DNA from: Rheum nobile
Taxonomy: Eukaryota > Streptophyta > Magnoliopsida > Caryophyllales > Polygonaceae
Reading direction: 5' to 3'
NCBI GenBank assembly: GCA_027886185.1
Contig: WOAB01000093.1
Location: forward strand, 5,332,001 to 5,396,000
DNA: 64,000 nt
This document shows positions 33,145 through 44,990 of this stretch, in pieces. The notes below the pieces were generated by a model, which was not told the origin of the DNA, did not search any database, and saw nothing but the letters and a program-made list of their open reading frames with translations. How positions within the stretch are numbered: the first letter of the stretch is position 1; the number at the start of each line of letters is the position of its first letter. Position numbers and translations under genes: made by a program.

Positions 33145-33702
33145 CTTCTGGTGAATCATAACGTTACTTTAGAACTTATCCAACTTAATTATGACACCCT
33201 AGTCAAATACGTCATGATACAAATTATAGGGGTCCAAACTAATAACTTTATATTAGTCTGACTATCCTTTACTGTTAACTGCAAGAACGACCTTCTTCTG
33301 CTTACTAAAGACTGAGAACCTGGGAGAAATGTCAACCTTTAAATGACATCAATCCCGAGAATAGACAATATTCCTAAGAATGGATCTAAGGAATAAGTAA
33401 CACTTGAAGCTTGCAGAAGTTTGAAACCACTTATTAACAACCTCACTTTCAAACTTCAGACCTTTAAACTTGCTTATAACACAACACTTTTATAAACCAA
33501 TTATAAGTAGCATTTGAAATTCAAAATGCTAAATCCTTTAATATCAAATCACCGAGTTACTTATAACTCTTAACATTGAAATTCTCAAAATTTCTTTTTA
33601 AATAAAAACTAGGCTTGAAAATAGTTTCAAATTTTATTTTCGAAAATTCTCAAACCTAACAATAGGCCAAGAATTTTAAAACCATTGATCTGATACAATA
33701 AC
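33145..33702 (-). other. 5' leader of C with decayed primer-binding site
   Basis: The leader lies between the 5' LTR and gag. Minus-strand TTGTATCAGATCAATGG directly inside the LTR (about 33683-33701) corresponds to the common TGGTATCAGAGCAATGG primer site for initiator-Met tRNA, with changes. The rest is non-coding and AT-rich. Confidence 0.7.
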
Positions 33703-35200
33703 TGTAACACCCCCAATTTATACCGGAGATATTACATGTCAGTGACCTCAGACTTTACCGTCCAAAGTCACCACAGGCTTTTCCAGAACGATTAAGCTTA
33801 AATACATAACATAATTACATTTTAATGGAAATATTAAACAACGGAAGACTTTAAATTACACAGCGAAAGACTTTAAAGAGCCAACTTATAACATGGCTAA
33901 ATTATGAAGATACATTGAAATAACACTTTAACAATCTTAAAACACTTAACAGCTTAAAACACTGACTTTTAAATCTTCGTCTGCAAGCTTCTTATCCTTC
34001 AATAGGTTACTTAAACTCCGGGAATCAACTCCTGATGTGCCCAAACGGACGGACGGCACCAACCATGACGATGCAGATAACAAAAATACAGCGGGTTAGT
34101 CTACTGAATAGACTAGCAAGGGTACAAAGCAGAGACAACGGGATTCCGGGCTCGACACAGGTATAGCTCCGACAGCACAACGACCTTTGAGTCGACCCAC
34201 AAAGAAACCCTAAGTTAGATTCGACAAACAATACCGATACTACGAAAGGACGAAAGGAATCGACGTAAACGAAACCCGAACGAAGGCCTCGGAAGCCAAC
34301 GACAACTCCCGGCCACAACCACCTCACCGGCGGGCGCCGTAACAATTCCGACGGGCGCCGCCTTAAATACGGCGGGCGCCGCCTCAAGCACGGCGGGCGC
34401 CGCTCCTCCACAGCGGGCGCCGCTCAACCACGGCGGGCGCCGCTCCACGGCCTCCCTTCTCCGGCAATCGCCGCATCACCACGGCGGCTGGCCTCCTTCA
34501 TCACGGCGGTCGCCGTTCACCACAGCGGGCGCCGTTCCTGGCGGCGGTCGCCGTCTCCCTGGCGGCGGTCGCCGTCGCTGAACAGAAACTGAAAATACGA
34601 GGGGAAATCTTACCAGCGATGCTCGATTTGGCTCGTCTTTCGCCTTGCTTTGCTTCTAGGCGTCTGAGGGTCTCCAAGGCTTCACTTGGCCACCGGAAAC
34701 GACACCAAACGAGCCTCCAATGATCCACGAGCCTTCTCGGAGAGAGCGTTTTCTTTGAGAGCGTTTTTGAGAGTCGAGAATTTGAGAGCGCTTCCGCGTC
34801 TTTCGCACCCTCTTCCACCCTCACCCAACACCTCTATTTATAGAAGAAATTAGGGTTCCTTGCCTCTTGGACAATATCCAAACCCTTTTGCCCCTTGGAC
34901 AATGGCTCTTGGACAAAAACCTTTTGATAAAGAATCTTGTACTATTGCCCATTAGATAACAACTCTTGGGCAATAAACTTGTACCAATCTTAATCCGCGT
35001 TAACAAAAGTCGTACACGAACGAGTACGAACTTCCAAAACATGTCGACTGTATATTATTTCACTGAGAAAAATATTACAGATACAGAGCACATTACAGAA
35101 TGCCTCCAACTTTCTGAATTAAATCTGACGTACTAAACGGGTGTTCGGGAAAATTCCAAAAATTCCCAAAATAATCCTTACAGAATTACGGGGTATCACA
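33703..35200 (-). repeat. 5' LTR of element C (1498 bp)
   Basis: Second copy of the LTR, followed by target duplication GAGTC at 35201. Palindromes CGGCGGGCGCCG lie at 34322-34580 and the TATA box at 34835-34842 (minus strand). It carries one fewer 21-base unit than the other LTR. The near identity of the LTRs indicates a recent insertion relative to the Sireviruses. Confidence 0.92.
34322..34580 (-). repeat. CGGCGGGCGCCG palindrome array in 5' LTR of C
   Basis: Same array as at 30109-30380 with minor substitutions; intact copies include GGCGGGCGCCGCCT and CGGCGGTCGCCGTC. Confidence 0.85.
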
Positions 35201-35309
35201 GAGTCGGGTCGTGTCAGGTTCGGGTTCGAGTCCTTCTTGACCCAATGACGTTCAGGTCGAGTTCGGGTCCTTTCGGGTTGGGTCGGTTTTTGACAGGTCT
35301 AATTTTTGT

Positions 35310-36304
35310 TAATGCAAAAATAATATTAATTGGCATTTAACATCATCAAAAAAATATTTAATTAATTAATTTAAATACTAAATATTGTATAAGGTTAGGT
35401 TATATACTTAACTTTAGATACCATATATTTTAATGATTTTTTTTGGTAAATATAACGTATTAGTGACAAACTATTAGAAAATAAAATGAACCCATGTAAG
35501 TTAATTAGTATATTGACATAGCAACAAGATTAGTGAATCCACTTAAGTTAATTAGTAACAGCCTTTAGATAGCATATATTTTTAATGATTTTTTATTTAC
35601 TTACAATGCATTCACATTTTGAATTTTAAATAAACCCACGTAAATTTGATAGAAATAAAATCCACTTGATAGATTTCACATTTTCAAGATTTAATTATTA
35701 TTTATGAACTTGAAATAATTGATGATGAATAAAAAATATGTATGAAAATATCAATATACTATTTGAAATATAATTCAATTGGGTTTTATTTGATTCTCCA
35801 ATTGAGTTATATTAGTTTATTAATAATTACGATAATATAAATGCCCAACATATATATATAAAATAATAAAACAATGAGTAAATTAATATGATTTTATTTT
35901 CAATAATATCATCTTAATGTCTAAAACATGAATTGAATATTACAAAAGGTTTAAAAAAAGCTAACAAAAGTAATATTCTATCAACAAACTTAAGAAGTTT
36001 TAAAAATAATATAGATCTAAACATATCATCAGTAACATATTATTGAAAGATTGACAAATAATATCGTACTAACCTATTGAATTGAAGAAAAAAATAGTAT
36101 ATTTTGATTCATAAATTCAATCTCGGATACTATTTCACTCTAAATATACAAAAAAAATGTTCTTGAGAATTGGATAAGTAACATGTACAATCATATTTTT
36201 TACATATATTTCGAGTGAATTTTTTCCTATAATGTTATATATATAAATCCAATCACTTTCTTTCTATTAGTATGTAAATGTTTGGAAAAAATCTAATATA
36301 ACTA
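35310..36304. other. AT-rich intergenic or Helitron-internal stretch
   Basis: About 1 kb of AT-rich sequence with no supportable gene, repeat or RNA on either strand. Confidence 0.5.
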
Positions 36305-36312
36305 CATGTCAG

Positions 36313-36934
36313 TAGAGCTGTCAAAAAGTTATCGAACCCGTTTTACCGACCTGACCGACCCGCTTTTGGACCCGACCCGACTTGGCCGAAATTTTTGATA
36401 ACCCGAAGTTATCGAACCCGAATTTACCGAGACCGAACCCGACCAACCCGAACCCGACCCGATTAATGAATAAATGTGGAGTATTAATAAAATATAACAT
36501 AAAATAATATGATAAATGACATAAAAATAATGATAATATGCTTAATATCCTAAAAAAAAGAACATTGTTGTACTTATATAATTTTTTATAATGTAGAAAT
36601 TTATAAATTAATAAATAATAAATAAAAATAAAATATGATTTTGGTCTACTAATATCAATTATATTAAACTAATTAATAATTTTTTTATTATTTTAATCCA
36701 TTTCAACTTATTTTGATATATTTAAATTAGTTTTTAACTATTTAATAATATTTAATTAGTGAACAAAATATTTAAAAAATGACGCTCTTGACCCGTTGGT
36801 TAACCCGAACCGCCCGCTGACCTGTATTGACCCGACCGGCTTGACCTGTTATCCGAAATGACCCGACCCGTTCTCAACCCGAACCGAAAATAACCGAACC
36901 GAACCCGACTTGACCGGCCTGATTGATAGCTCTA
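36313..36934. mobile_element. hAT-like non-autonomous element (622 bp)
   Basis: Ends TAGAGCTGTCAA and (reverse complement) TAGAGCTATCAA are inverted repeats. The 8-bp flanks CATGTCAG (36305-36312) and CATGTCAA (36935-36942) match at 7 of 8 positions. CCCGACCC-type repeats near both ends surround an AT-rich centre. The copy at 50226-50645 matches it in the opposite orientation. Confidence 0.82.
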
Positions 36935-37081
36935 CATGTCAATATATTCTCATTTCATGTATATCTTATCTTTTATAATTACGTAGTCATTAATTTGTAT
37001 TCATGTGACGTTTATTCGTATACTAAAATTTTCTTTCATAAATATAAGTCGGTTCGTGCATGACACGAGGGTTTAAACTAG

Positions 37082-37684
37082 TCTTTATAAATACTTTTAC
37101 CAAACAAACCCTAAATTTGACGCCAGCATATCGGAATCTACTTGTACGGATCTTTAGTGGACCAGATAAGTTTTATAATTAAATCATACAAAATCAAAGT
37201 TGACCAAAAAAATAATACTAATTAATCAAAGATTACAAAAACACTCCAAAGGGAAAAAGGAAGTAGCAGATGGAGAAGCGACAGTTAGGTTAGCTAACTA
37301 ACTTTAGCTGGTTTTATACGGAGTAATAAATAAATAAATAAATAACTGAAAAGCTGGTATATATCTGCAGAACACTGAATATAATCTGAGTTTTTTCGTA
37401 ACAATTTTCATGTGTAAAACTTTTGTTATGATTCCATTAATCACGGGGTTTTGTCTGTTTTTGAATCTGGCAGCAGTATTTTTAAGAGAGAAAGAAGGAA
37501 GTCTAATTATTGGGGTTTGGAATCATAGAATTGCTTAATCTACACGAGATTATATATCATAACTTTCTTCGGATACGCGTAACACTTAATTCGACTGTCT
37601 ATATGTAAATTACATGCTTAATTTTTGTAACCAGAAGACATCATTTATGCATTTATTGTCACTTATACATTACTCAAAAAATTT
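37082..37684. other. Unassigned AT-rich stretch
   Basis: About 600 bases between the Helitron end and the next MULE-like element. I see nothing in it beyond a short AAATAAAT run near 37325. Confidence 0.5.
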
Positions 37685-38004
37685 AGACTCTAGTGAAACG
37701 GAAAACTATGGTAAAACGAGTGTACTAGTCTAGAGCGTTGGATGATAATAGAATTGATGGTCATGATTTAATCTAAAGGGTTGTAAAATAAACTGGTGAA
37801 TTCATCCACACACGATTTTCTCCATTAGCATGATTTGCGGGATTTGTTTTAATCCCAAATCTTTCCATGACAGAAGTGATGTTTTTCGCATTTGTTTCCC
37901 CTCTCTCGCATTACTCTCTGGCGTCGCTGGAAACCACCATTGACGATCTCCCCGAGCTTCGTTTCTCCTCGTCGATCGCGTCTCCTCCTCGTGTTACCGT
38001 CGGC

Positions 38005-38007
<3 letters not shown>

Positions 38008-38076
<69 letters not shown>
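38008..38076 (+). repeat. (CT)n microsatellite, 69 bp
   Basis: Uninterrupted CT dinucleotides. Antisense frames read as long Arg-Glu runs and are not genes. Confidence 0.97.
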
Positions 38077-38079
<3 letters not shown>

Positions 38080-38167
38080 TTCCTCTATGCCGCAGGAAAC
38101 CGCCATTGACGACTTCGCCACAACTTCGCTTCTCCTCGCTGCTCGCTTCTCCTTGTCGCCTCCTCGC

Positions 38168-38500
38168 TTTATGTTTAGGGTTTAGTGTGTATGGATTTAA
38201 GATTTATGGTGTACAAATTTAGGATTTAGGGTTTATTGGTTTAAGGTTTAGGCTTTATTGATTTAGGGTTTATTGGTTTAGGGTTTATTGATTTAGGGTT
38301 TAGGGTTTATTGGTTTAGGGTTTATTAGTTTATGATTTAGGGTTTATTGGTTTAGGATTTAGGGTTTATTGGTTTAGGGTTTATTAGTTTAGGGTTTAGG
38401 GTTTATTAGTTAAGGGTTTTGGGTTTATTGGTTTAGGGTTTAAGGTTTATTGGTTTAGAGTATAGGGTTCATTGATTTAGGGTTTAGGGTTATGTGTTTA
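38168..38500 (+). repeat. Telomere-like TTTAGGG minisatellite, copy 1
   Basis: Degenerate tandem of about 15 bases combining the plant telomere word TTTAGGG with TTTATTGG. It is internal to a transposon, so not evidence of a chromosome end. Confidence 0.8.
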
Positions 38501-39024
38501 TGGTTTAATATTTATGGGCTTTTTGATATTCATATGTTATGTGATTGATATTCATACAAGTATATACTGATGTTTAAGAATACAAAGAACATATGGAGTT
38601 CTATTTTTCTCTCATATTATTATATAGTAATATTCATGTTTTTTGTCTTGATATTCATGTACTCTTTGATGATATTTATGAACATAGGTCCAAGGTTAAT
38701 GAATCTAGGCGCAAGGTTCATTACCAAAAAGAAGCCCGAGTGTACTAGTCTAGAGCGTTGGATGAGAATAGAATTGATGGTCATGATTTAATCTAAAGGG
38801 TTGTAAAATAAACTGGTGGATTCATCCACACACGATTTTCTCCATTAGCATGATTTGCGGGATTTGTTTTAATCCCAAATCTTTCCATGACAGAAGTGAT
38901 GCTTTCCGCATTTGTTTCCCCTCTCTCGCATTACTCTCTGGCGTCGCTCGAAACCACCATTGACGATCTCACCGAGCTTCATTTCTCCTCGTCGATCGCG
39001 TCTCCTCCTCGTGTTACCGTCGGC

Positions 39025-39143
<119 letters not shown>

Positions 39144-39462
39144 GCCACAGGAAACCGCCATTGACGACTTCGCCACAACTTCGCTTCTCCTCGCTGCTCG
39201 CTTCTCCTTGTCGCCTCCTCGCTTTATCATCGGCGACGACATCTTCAAATTCGATTCTCCTCGTCCCTCGCTTCTCCACGTGTATCTTACTCTTAACTTT
39301 TTGAACCCTAAATCTTTTCGGTTTCTCAATCTTTTCAATTTTTCAATGTTAGGGTTTGTACATGGTTAGAGGAGTGATGAGAAAGGACAGAATGTCCCTG
39401 AAGAGAAAGCATGGAAAGCGTAGAAAACTTGTTAAAGGTAAGTTTTGATGCAATTATTAGTT

Positions 39463-40990
39463 GATGTTCATATTTCACGTTATGATATTCATATTAACAG
39501 TATTGTTATTCACAATGTTATAGTTTATGTGTTTTGATATTTATGTTTTGAATATTGTATATTTGATATTCGGTTTCTCTGTGGTGTTATTCATTATAAA
39601 ATTGTTGATATTCATGTGGATTCAGATTCTGCTTGTTGATGATGTTGTATGAGTTGTTAATCATTGAGATTCACGTTTTTTTATGTGATATTCAAAATGT
39701 TTGATGTGATATTCATACAAATGTTTTTTTATATTCATGTTGAATGTACGTTTTATGCTCTAAGTAGTGATATTCAAATTTTATGATGTGATATTTACAA
39801 TAATGTTGTTGATATTCATGTTAGTTCAGTTTTGGTGTTTCGTCGATGTTGTTGTACTGGTTGCAATTGATATTCAAATTGTTTGATGTGATATTCATAA
39901 ATATGCTTTTGATATTCATGTTGGATGCAGGTTACATGCTCTGAGTAGTTTATATTCAAATTTTATAATGTGATATTCACTATAATGGTGTTGATATTCA
40001 TGTTGTTCGTTTTGGTATTTTACTGGTGTTGTTTGTACTGTTTGCAATTGATATTCAAATTGTTTGATGTGATATTCATACAAATGCTTTTGATATTCAT
40101 ATTGGATGTATGTTTTATGCTCTGTGTAGTGATATTCAAATTTTAAGATGTGATATTCACAATGATGTTGTTGACATTCATGTTGGTTCAATTTTGGTGT
40201 TTCGTTGGTGTTGTTTGTATTGGTTGCAATTGATATTCAAATTGTTTGATGTGATATTCATACAAATACTTTTGATATTCATGTTGGATGTAGGTTTCAT
40301 GATCTGAGTAGTTGATATTCGAATTTTAGATGTGATATTCACTATGATGTTGTTGATATTCATGTTGGATCAGTTTTAGTGTTTTGTTAGTGTTGTCAAT
40401 ACTGGTTGTAATTGATATTCAAATTGTTTGATGAGATATTCATACAAATGTTTTTGATATTCATGTTCGATCAGTTTTGGAGTTTATGTTTAGGGTTTAG
40501 TGTGTATGGATTTAAGATTTATGGTGTACAAATTTAGGATTTAGGGTTTATTGGTTTAAGGTTTAGGCTTTATTGATTTAGGGTTTATTGGTTTAGGGTT
40601 TATTGATTTAGGGTTTAGGGTTTATTGGTTTAGGGTTTATTAGTTTATGATTTAGGGTTTATTGGTTTAGGATTTAGGGTTTATTGGTTTAGGGTTTATT
40701 AGTTTAGGGTTTAGGGTTTATTAGTTAAGGGTTTTGGATTTATTGGTTTAGGGTTTAAGGTTTATTTGTTTAGAGTATAGGGTTCATTGATTTAGGGTTT
40801 AGGGTTATGTGTTTATGGTTTAATATTTATGGGCTTTTTGATATTCATATGTTATGTGATTGATATTCATACAAGTATATACTGATGTTTAAGAATACAA
40901 AGAACATATGGAGTTCTATTTTTCTCTCATATTATTATATAGTAATATTCATGTTTTTTGTCTTGATATTCATGTACTCTTTGATGATAT
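39463..40990 (+). repeat. GATATTCA word array, forward orientation
   Basis: GATATTCA and close variants (TGATATTCATGTT, GTGATATTCA) recur dozens of times, every 20 to 60 bases, interrupted only by the minisatellite. There is also a looser period of roughly 180-190 bases (GATGTGATATTCA ... GATATTCATGTTG). Confidence 0.85.
40484..40812 (+). repeat. Telomere-like TTTAGGG minisatellite, copy 2
   Basis: Near-identical copy of 38168-38500 in tandem unit 2. Confidence 0.8.
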
Positions 40991-40994
40991 TTAT

Positions 40995-41205
40995 GAATAT
41001 AGGTCCAAGGTTAATGAATCTAGGCGCAAGGTTCATTACCAAAAAGAAGCCCGAAAATCTAAACATGCGGTGGTGTGACAATAAAAACAAGATTGATTGT
41101 GGTGTATGTCATTTGGAGGCATACCTAGGTCAAGGTGTAAAGTATTGTGAAGCTGGATTCAAGCATAGCAATATTCATGGTTATTGGATTTACCTTTTTT
41201 ATTGA
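40995..41205 (+). pseudogene. Ulp1-like (C48) cysteine protease C-terminal remnant
   Basis: The frame reads NMRWCDNKNKIDCGVCHLEAYLGQG. The DCG motif with the catalytic Cys and the following HLEAYLG match the C-terminal end of Ulp1-family proteases carried by plant MULEs, where forms like VDCGVFVMRHMETYMG are usual. Only about 45 residues are recognisable; the His and Asp of the triad are absent. The frame ends at 41205 after hydrophobic low-confidence sequence. Upstream, the hydrophobic stretch from 40885 is probably non-coding array sequence. Confidence 0.6.
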
Positions 41206-41387
41206 CTACAAAGCAATTTGTTTCGCAGCTTAGTTCAATCGAATATATTTACTACACGCAAACTTCAGGATTTACGTTTATATGTGACCTCATTCTACTT
41301 TATTATTGGATATTCTTTCATGTTTTATCAATATTTTAAAATGATTCCACTAGTGTGTAACACAACAGTCGCAACTTTGATGTATGC

Positions 41388-42470
41388 ATGAATATCAAAT
41401 GTAACTCAATGAATATCGTTTAGAAATTCGAAAATAGTAATTCAATTAATATGAATATCAATTTAGTTAATGGGAATGTATGAAACACGAATCTAATTAT
41501 CAAATATACAAGCTTACCTTGCAGTTCACACAATATATTTGAAGATCACTTATAAATTCATGAAAATAAAAACACAAATCCAATCATAGCAATACAAAAC
41601 ATACACGCTTTGCTTGGCAAATCTTATAGATGGCAAATCTTGTATTAGAATACGAATATCAGGTCATATATATCGAATACAAGCCCAATTCTTATTTGTG
41701 CAAAAGGTATGAATATCGTTACTCAAAACATGAATATCTAGACCAAGAATACGAATATCCAAACTACAAGTCTTTTTTGCAATTCCCACGGTCATGTCAT
41801 GCATACTTGTTACACCTCTTGCATTTCCTCATGCCCTTCTTTAGTACAATTATATCCTTCTTCTTTCCATCTTTCAACTTTCGTGACTACTCTTGTCCTT
41901 TGCTTGAATTATTCTCTATGCGCAACCCTAATAGTATAGGTTGAAAAACTAATGAATACCAATGATGAATTAATGTAATGCATGAATATGTATACACAAT
42001 GCATATATGAATACCAGTACACGAGATCATGAATATCAATGCAATATAAATGAACATAATAATATATAACACCAATGTATTATGGAACAAAAATGAATGA
42101 ATATTTGTGCACAATACATGAATATCATTTATAATATTTTGATTATCATTGAACAAGCACAAATTTTGTTAAAAACACCAAGCATATTGCATTATTCATA
42201 ATTTTGTGAACGATATTCGCGTACGATAATATCAATACTAAGTTGTTACTTATGACTTGATATTCAAATTTGCATGATCGATATTCATGATAAAAGACAA
42301 TTATAGCAATGAATATCGTTGTACTATATGTGAATATCAAATAGAACGTTCTGAATATCATTACACAAGTATATTACATCACTCGACGACACTCATGAAA
42401 AGATGACATTCACAGATGAATATCTACATAGACAACTTGAATATCCAACAAGTGAGTATGAATATCACAA
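41388..42470 (-). repeat. GATATTCA word array, reverse orientation
   Basis: The same word now appears as TGAATATC on the plus strand, at least fifteen times. The switch in strand occurs across the Ulp1 remnant (about 41000-41390), giving a mirror layout inside the element. Confidence 0.85.
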
Positions 42471-43439
42471 CAATACGCATCTAACATGATTGTTCGAAAC
42501 AACTTCAATAAACCTAGTTCATGAATGAATCATACAAACCACACCGACAAAACATGTTTTGACATTCCTAATAAATGTAATTGATGATCGAAATCGAACG
42601 AACTCACCTTGTTCCATGTTGAAGAAAACGATTGCTTCAAAAGGGAGGCTGGAAATGATTCAAAAGGGAGGTTGTTTAACGTTTTTCACAAAATGAATTG
42701 AAGAACTCCAAGATCTGGCTATGGATGATCAACGGAGAAGAAGATATGGCTGGTTCGATTCGATTGATCTCGTTCGATTCTCGATAAATTTCGATATTCA
42801 GAGGTCTTTCAACGGAATTGGATGGAGAAGACGATGTTTGTTGGATTCGATTGACTTATATAGCAAATAGGAGCTTTTGCAATGGTGGATTTGTGGGAGA
42901 AAACCAAATCTAGGTGGAGGATTGGATCTTTGAATGGATGGCACAATCTACGGCCTCTCTCTCCAAATCTCCTACAAACTGCCTTATTTGGAAGCAGTTA
43001 TTTTCTGAAATTCAGAAAATCAGTTGGGATATTCAATCCCATGTGAAACGCCCCTATACACCCTAATTTTCCTCTCCTAATCCAGCCATCCATCACCCCC
43101 AATCCGACGCTCCACGTTCATCCACTCGTTTTACCATAACATTTATTTTACCTGAGCGTCCCTCATCTTAATCCCCTTTTTCCTAACTTAATTGATTTGT
43201 TTTTTCTAATGAAGAACATAAAATATCTCATCTTTTGTGATATTGGTGCGGTTAATGTTGAAATATGGAGTACCACCTCGAAAACAGTAATTATTCAAGT
43301 CTAATATATAAATGCTACTTAGTGTTAATTGATTATGAATTAGAATCACATTGAACTTATATGTATTGTGTATATAATCAGTTATGCGCAAGTCAAGTCA
43401 TGTTAACACGCTTCTCTAAAAAGTTCTGGTTGAACCAGA

Positions 43440-44990
43440 CAATATATGAACTCGTATCATAACAGAAAAATATTTGGGATTCTCCAACATCTTCTCATGT
43501 AAAAAAAAAGGCCAAGCAATCTTGGTAACTTTTCAGACAGACTTATACACATTCGTGACATATTCAAATAGGGTATCTTTTTGATACTGAGAAATGTAAA
43601 AACAATTAAATTTTGGATTGATCACTGGATCCAAGACCGCCTACTACAACCGTATAATGACAATATTAATATCAATCTTAAAGTTTTATTACACTTGATC
43701 ATAAATGGAATATTCTTAGCCTGTAAAGACTTCTACCCTCCCATATTGTTGCCAAAATATTAAAAAATCATATGCTCATGCATTCACAACATTGAAGACC
43801 GCCTTGATAAACAATCACCGAATAGAAACTTTACTGTTAAATTTGCACGACATCTTACTCAGTCTTCCACAAGTCATCCCCCACAATATCCCACATCTTG
43901 GATGTGGGAATTGCAGATCCCACCTAAAATACAGAACTTCCAATGGAAATCCCATCACATACAATTTGCCCACAACAGAACGATTGAATCATCATTACTC
44001 CAGAGTCCCTTCACAATGTAATTCAGACAACGAAGACACTTCTCATCTTCCCTTTACATGTCCATACTTTACACAAATGATACGTGACCTTGAAATTAAG
44101 ATTGAACATAACTCTATCTTTCAACATACGTCAGACTTAAGGACGAACCTAGAATTCTTCAAAACCTCTAACACATCACCAGAAATCATTTACTTTCCCT
44201 GGTGGTTGATATGGAAACACCGTAATTCTATTATATATCACTAAGACAATATATGACAAACCTTTAAACCTTCGGATCTTGCCATTATTTAGTTTCACAA
44301 ATGAAAAATTACAGTTCCGCCTTACTTTGCACAAATATTCGAAAAGCAAACGCCTTATTCACAAAAAACTCAACTGGAAGAAACCACCTCCACACTAGAC
44401 AAAACTTAATTTCGATGGCTCTAAGAGAAACGATCATTTCTCTCATATTTGATTCATTCTACGCAATCATCAAGAAGAAGTTCTTTGCATGGGCAAAAAA
44501 CAAATCATGATCTGCCTATCCTACAGACTGAAGCGCGCTCTCGCAGCTTTAGAATGTGTTTGCAAAGCAATTTCTGTAATTAGGTGTTAACAAACTCATA
44601 ATTGAAGGTGATAATTTAACAATAATTAAGTCCATAAAATCCATTTGGAAAATACTATGTAAAGTCCATACAATTATTACAGACATTTAGTCCTTACTTA
44701 ATTGTTTTGAATATGTCTCGGTTTTTTACTGCTACATGAAGTGTAACAGATCAGTTGACTATCTTGCCACACATGATATTATTCACACCAATGTCAAGAA
44801 CTTCACTCGGACTTTTACAATTACTGGACTATCATCATTAGATATGTATACTGCTAGACAAGAGTTCATAAAATTAAACTCTAAATGTGAGGTTATTTGC
44901 AAAACCTTTGTACAATTATGATGATCTAAACTTGTCCTTTATTTAAAAGTAAACCTAATATTTGCCTTGTAACAAAAAAAAATAACGTAC
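43440..44990 (+). pseudogene. 5'-truncated L1-type LINE: RT zinc-binding and RNase H remnants
   Basis: Plus-strand frames give KTIKFWIDHWIQDR (43600), then, with frameshifts, IPPKIQNFQWKSHHIQ, TERLNHHYSRVPSQC and SHLPFTCPYF, the zinc-binding module following reverse transcriptase in plant LINEs. Next come WKKPPPH-stop-TKLNFDGS (about 44370-44420), ALAALECVCKAIS and KLIIEGDNL (about 44550-44620), an RVT_3-type RNase H. A short A-run ends it (44970-44985). Multiple stops. The RT core is missing, as expected for 5' truncation during target-primed reverse transcription. Confidence 0.8.

Larger units (their letters stand above)
29487..35200 (-). mobile_element. Element C: gag-only LTR retrotransposon (TR-GAG type), 5.7 kb
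   Basis: LTRs (29487-31004 and 33703-35200) start TGTAACACCCCC and end GGGGTATCACA, and the 5-bp duplication GAGTC flanks the element (29482-29486 and 35201-35205). On the minus strand the order is 5' LTR, primer site, gag, a non-coding stretch, polypurine tract, 3' LTR. There is no protease, RT or integrase, and the internal region is only 2.7 kb. This fits the described class of terminal-repeat retrotransposons with a gag domain. LTR blocks shared with B and the gag type point to a Tekay-like autonomous partner. Confidence 0.92.
29182..35301. mobile_element. hAT-like non-autonomous element, split by element C
   Basis: The ends TATACCTGTCAA and (reverse complement of the right end) TAGACCTGTCAA are inverted repeats. 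The 8-bp direct repeat ATTTTTGT flanks them (29174-29181 and 35302-35309), the size hAT transposases make. GGGTCGGGTTCGGG-type repeats sit inside both ends and the middle is AT-rich. No transposase remains. Net length without element C is about 0.4 kb. Confidence 0.8.
28888..37081 (+). mobile_element. Probable Helitron carrying nested hAT and LTR insertions
   Basis: A Helitron 3' end is clear at 37054-37081: hairpin TCGTG-CATGA-CACGA, then AGGGTTTAAACTAG followed by T. The best 5' partner is TCTATATCTATATTAAAG at about 28888-28896; a second candidate is at 28344. Removing the nested hAT elements (29182-35301 and 36313-36934) leaves about 1.4 kb, a normal non-autonomous Helitron size. The 3' end is well supported; the 5' end is inferred. 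Confidence 0.55.
37717..38736 (+). repeat. Tandem duplication, unit 1 (1020 bp)
   Basis: Unit 1 repeats at 38737 with high identity. Compared with unit 2 it lacks about 1.26 kb: the sequence passes from CGCTTTAT directly to GTTTAGGGTTTAG, whereas in unit 2 these are separated (39227 versus 40488). The shared TTTAT at the joint suggests a microhomology deletion. Confidence 0.85.

Noticed and set aside
39463..42470. CRISPR-like array
   Set aside because: The repeated word is only eight bases, spacing is irregular, and the context is a plant transposon.
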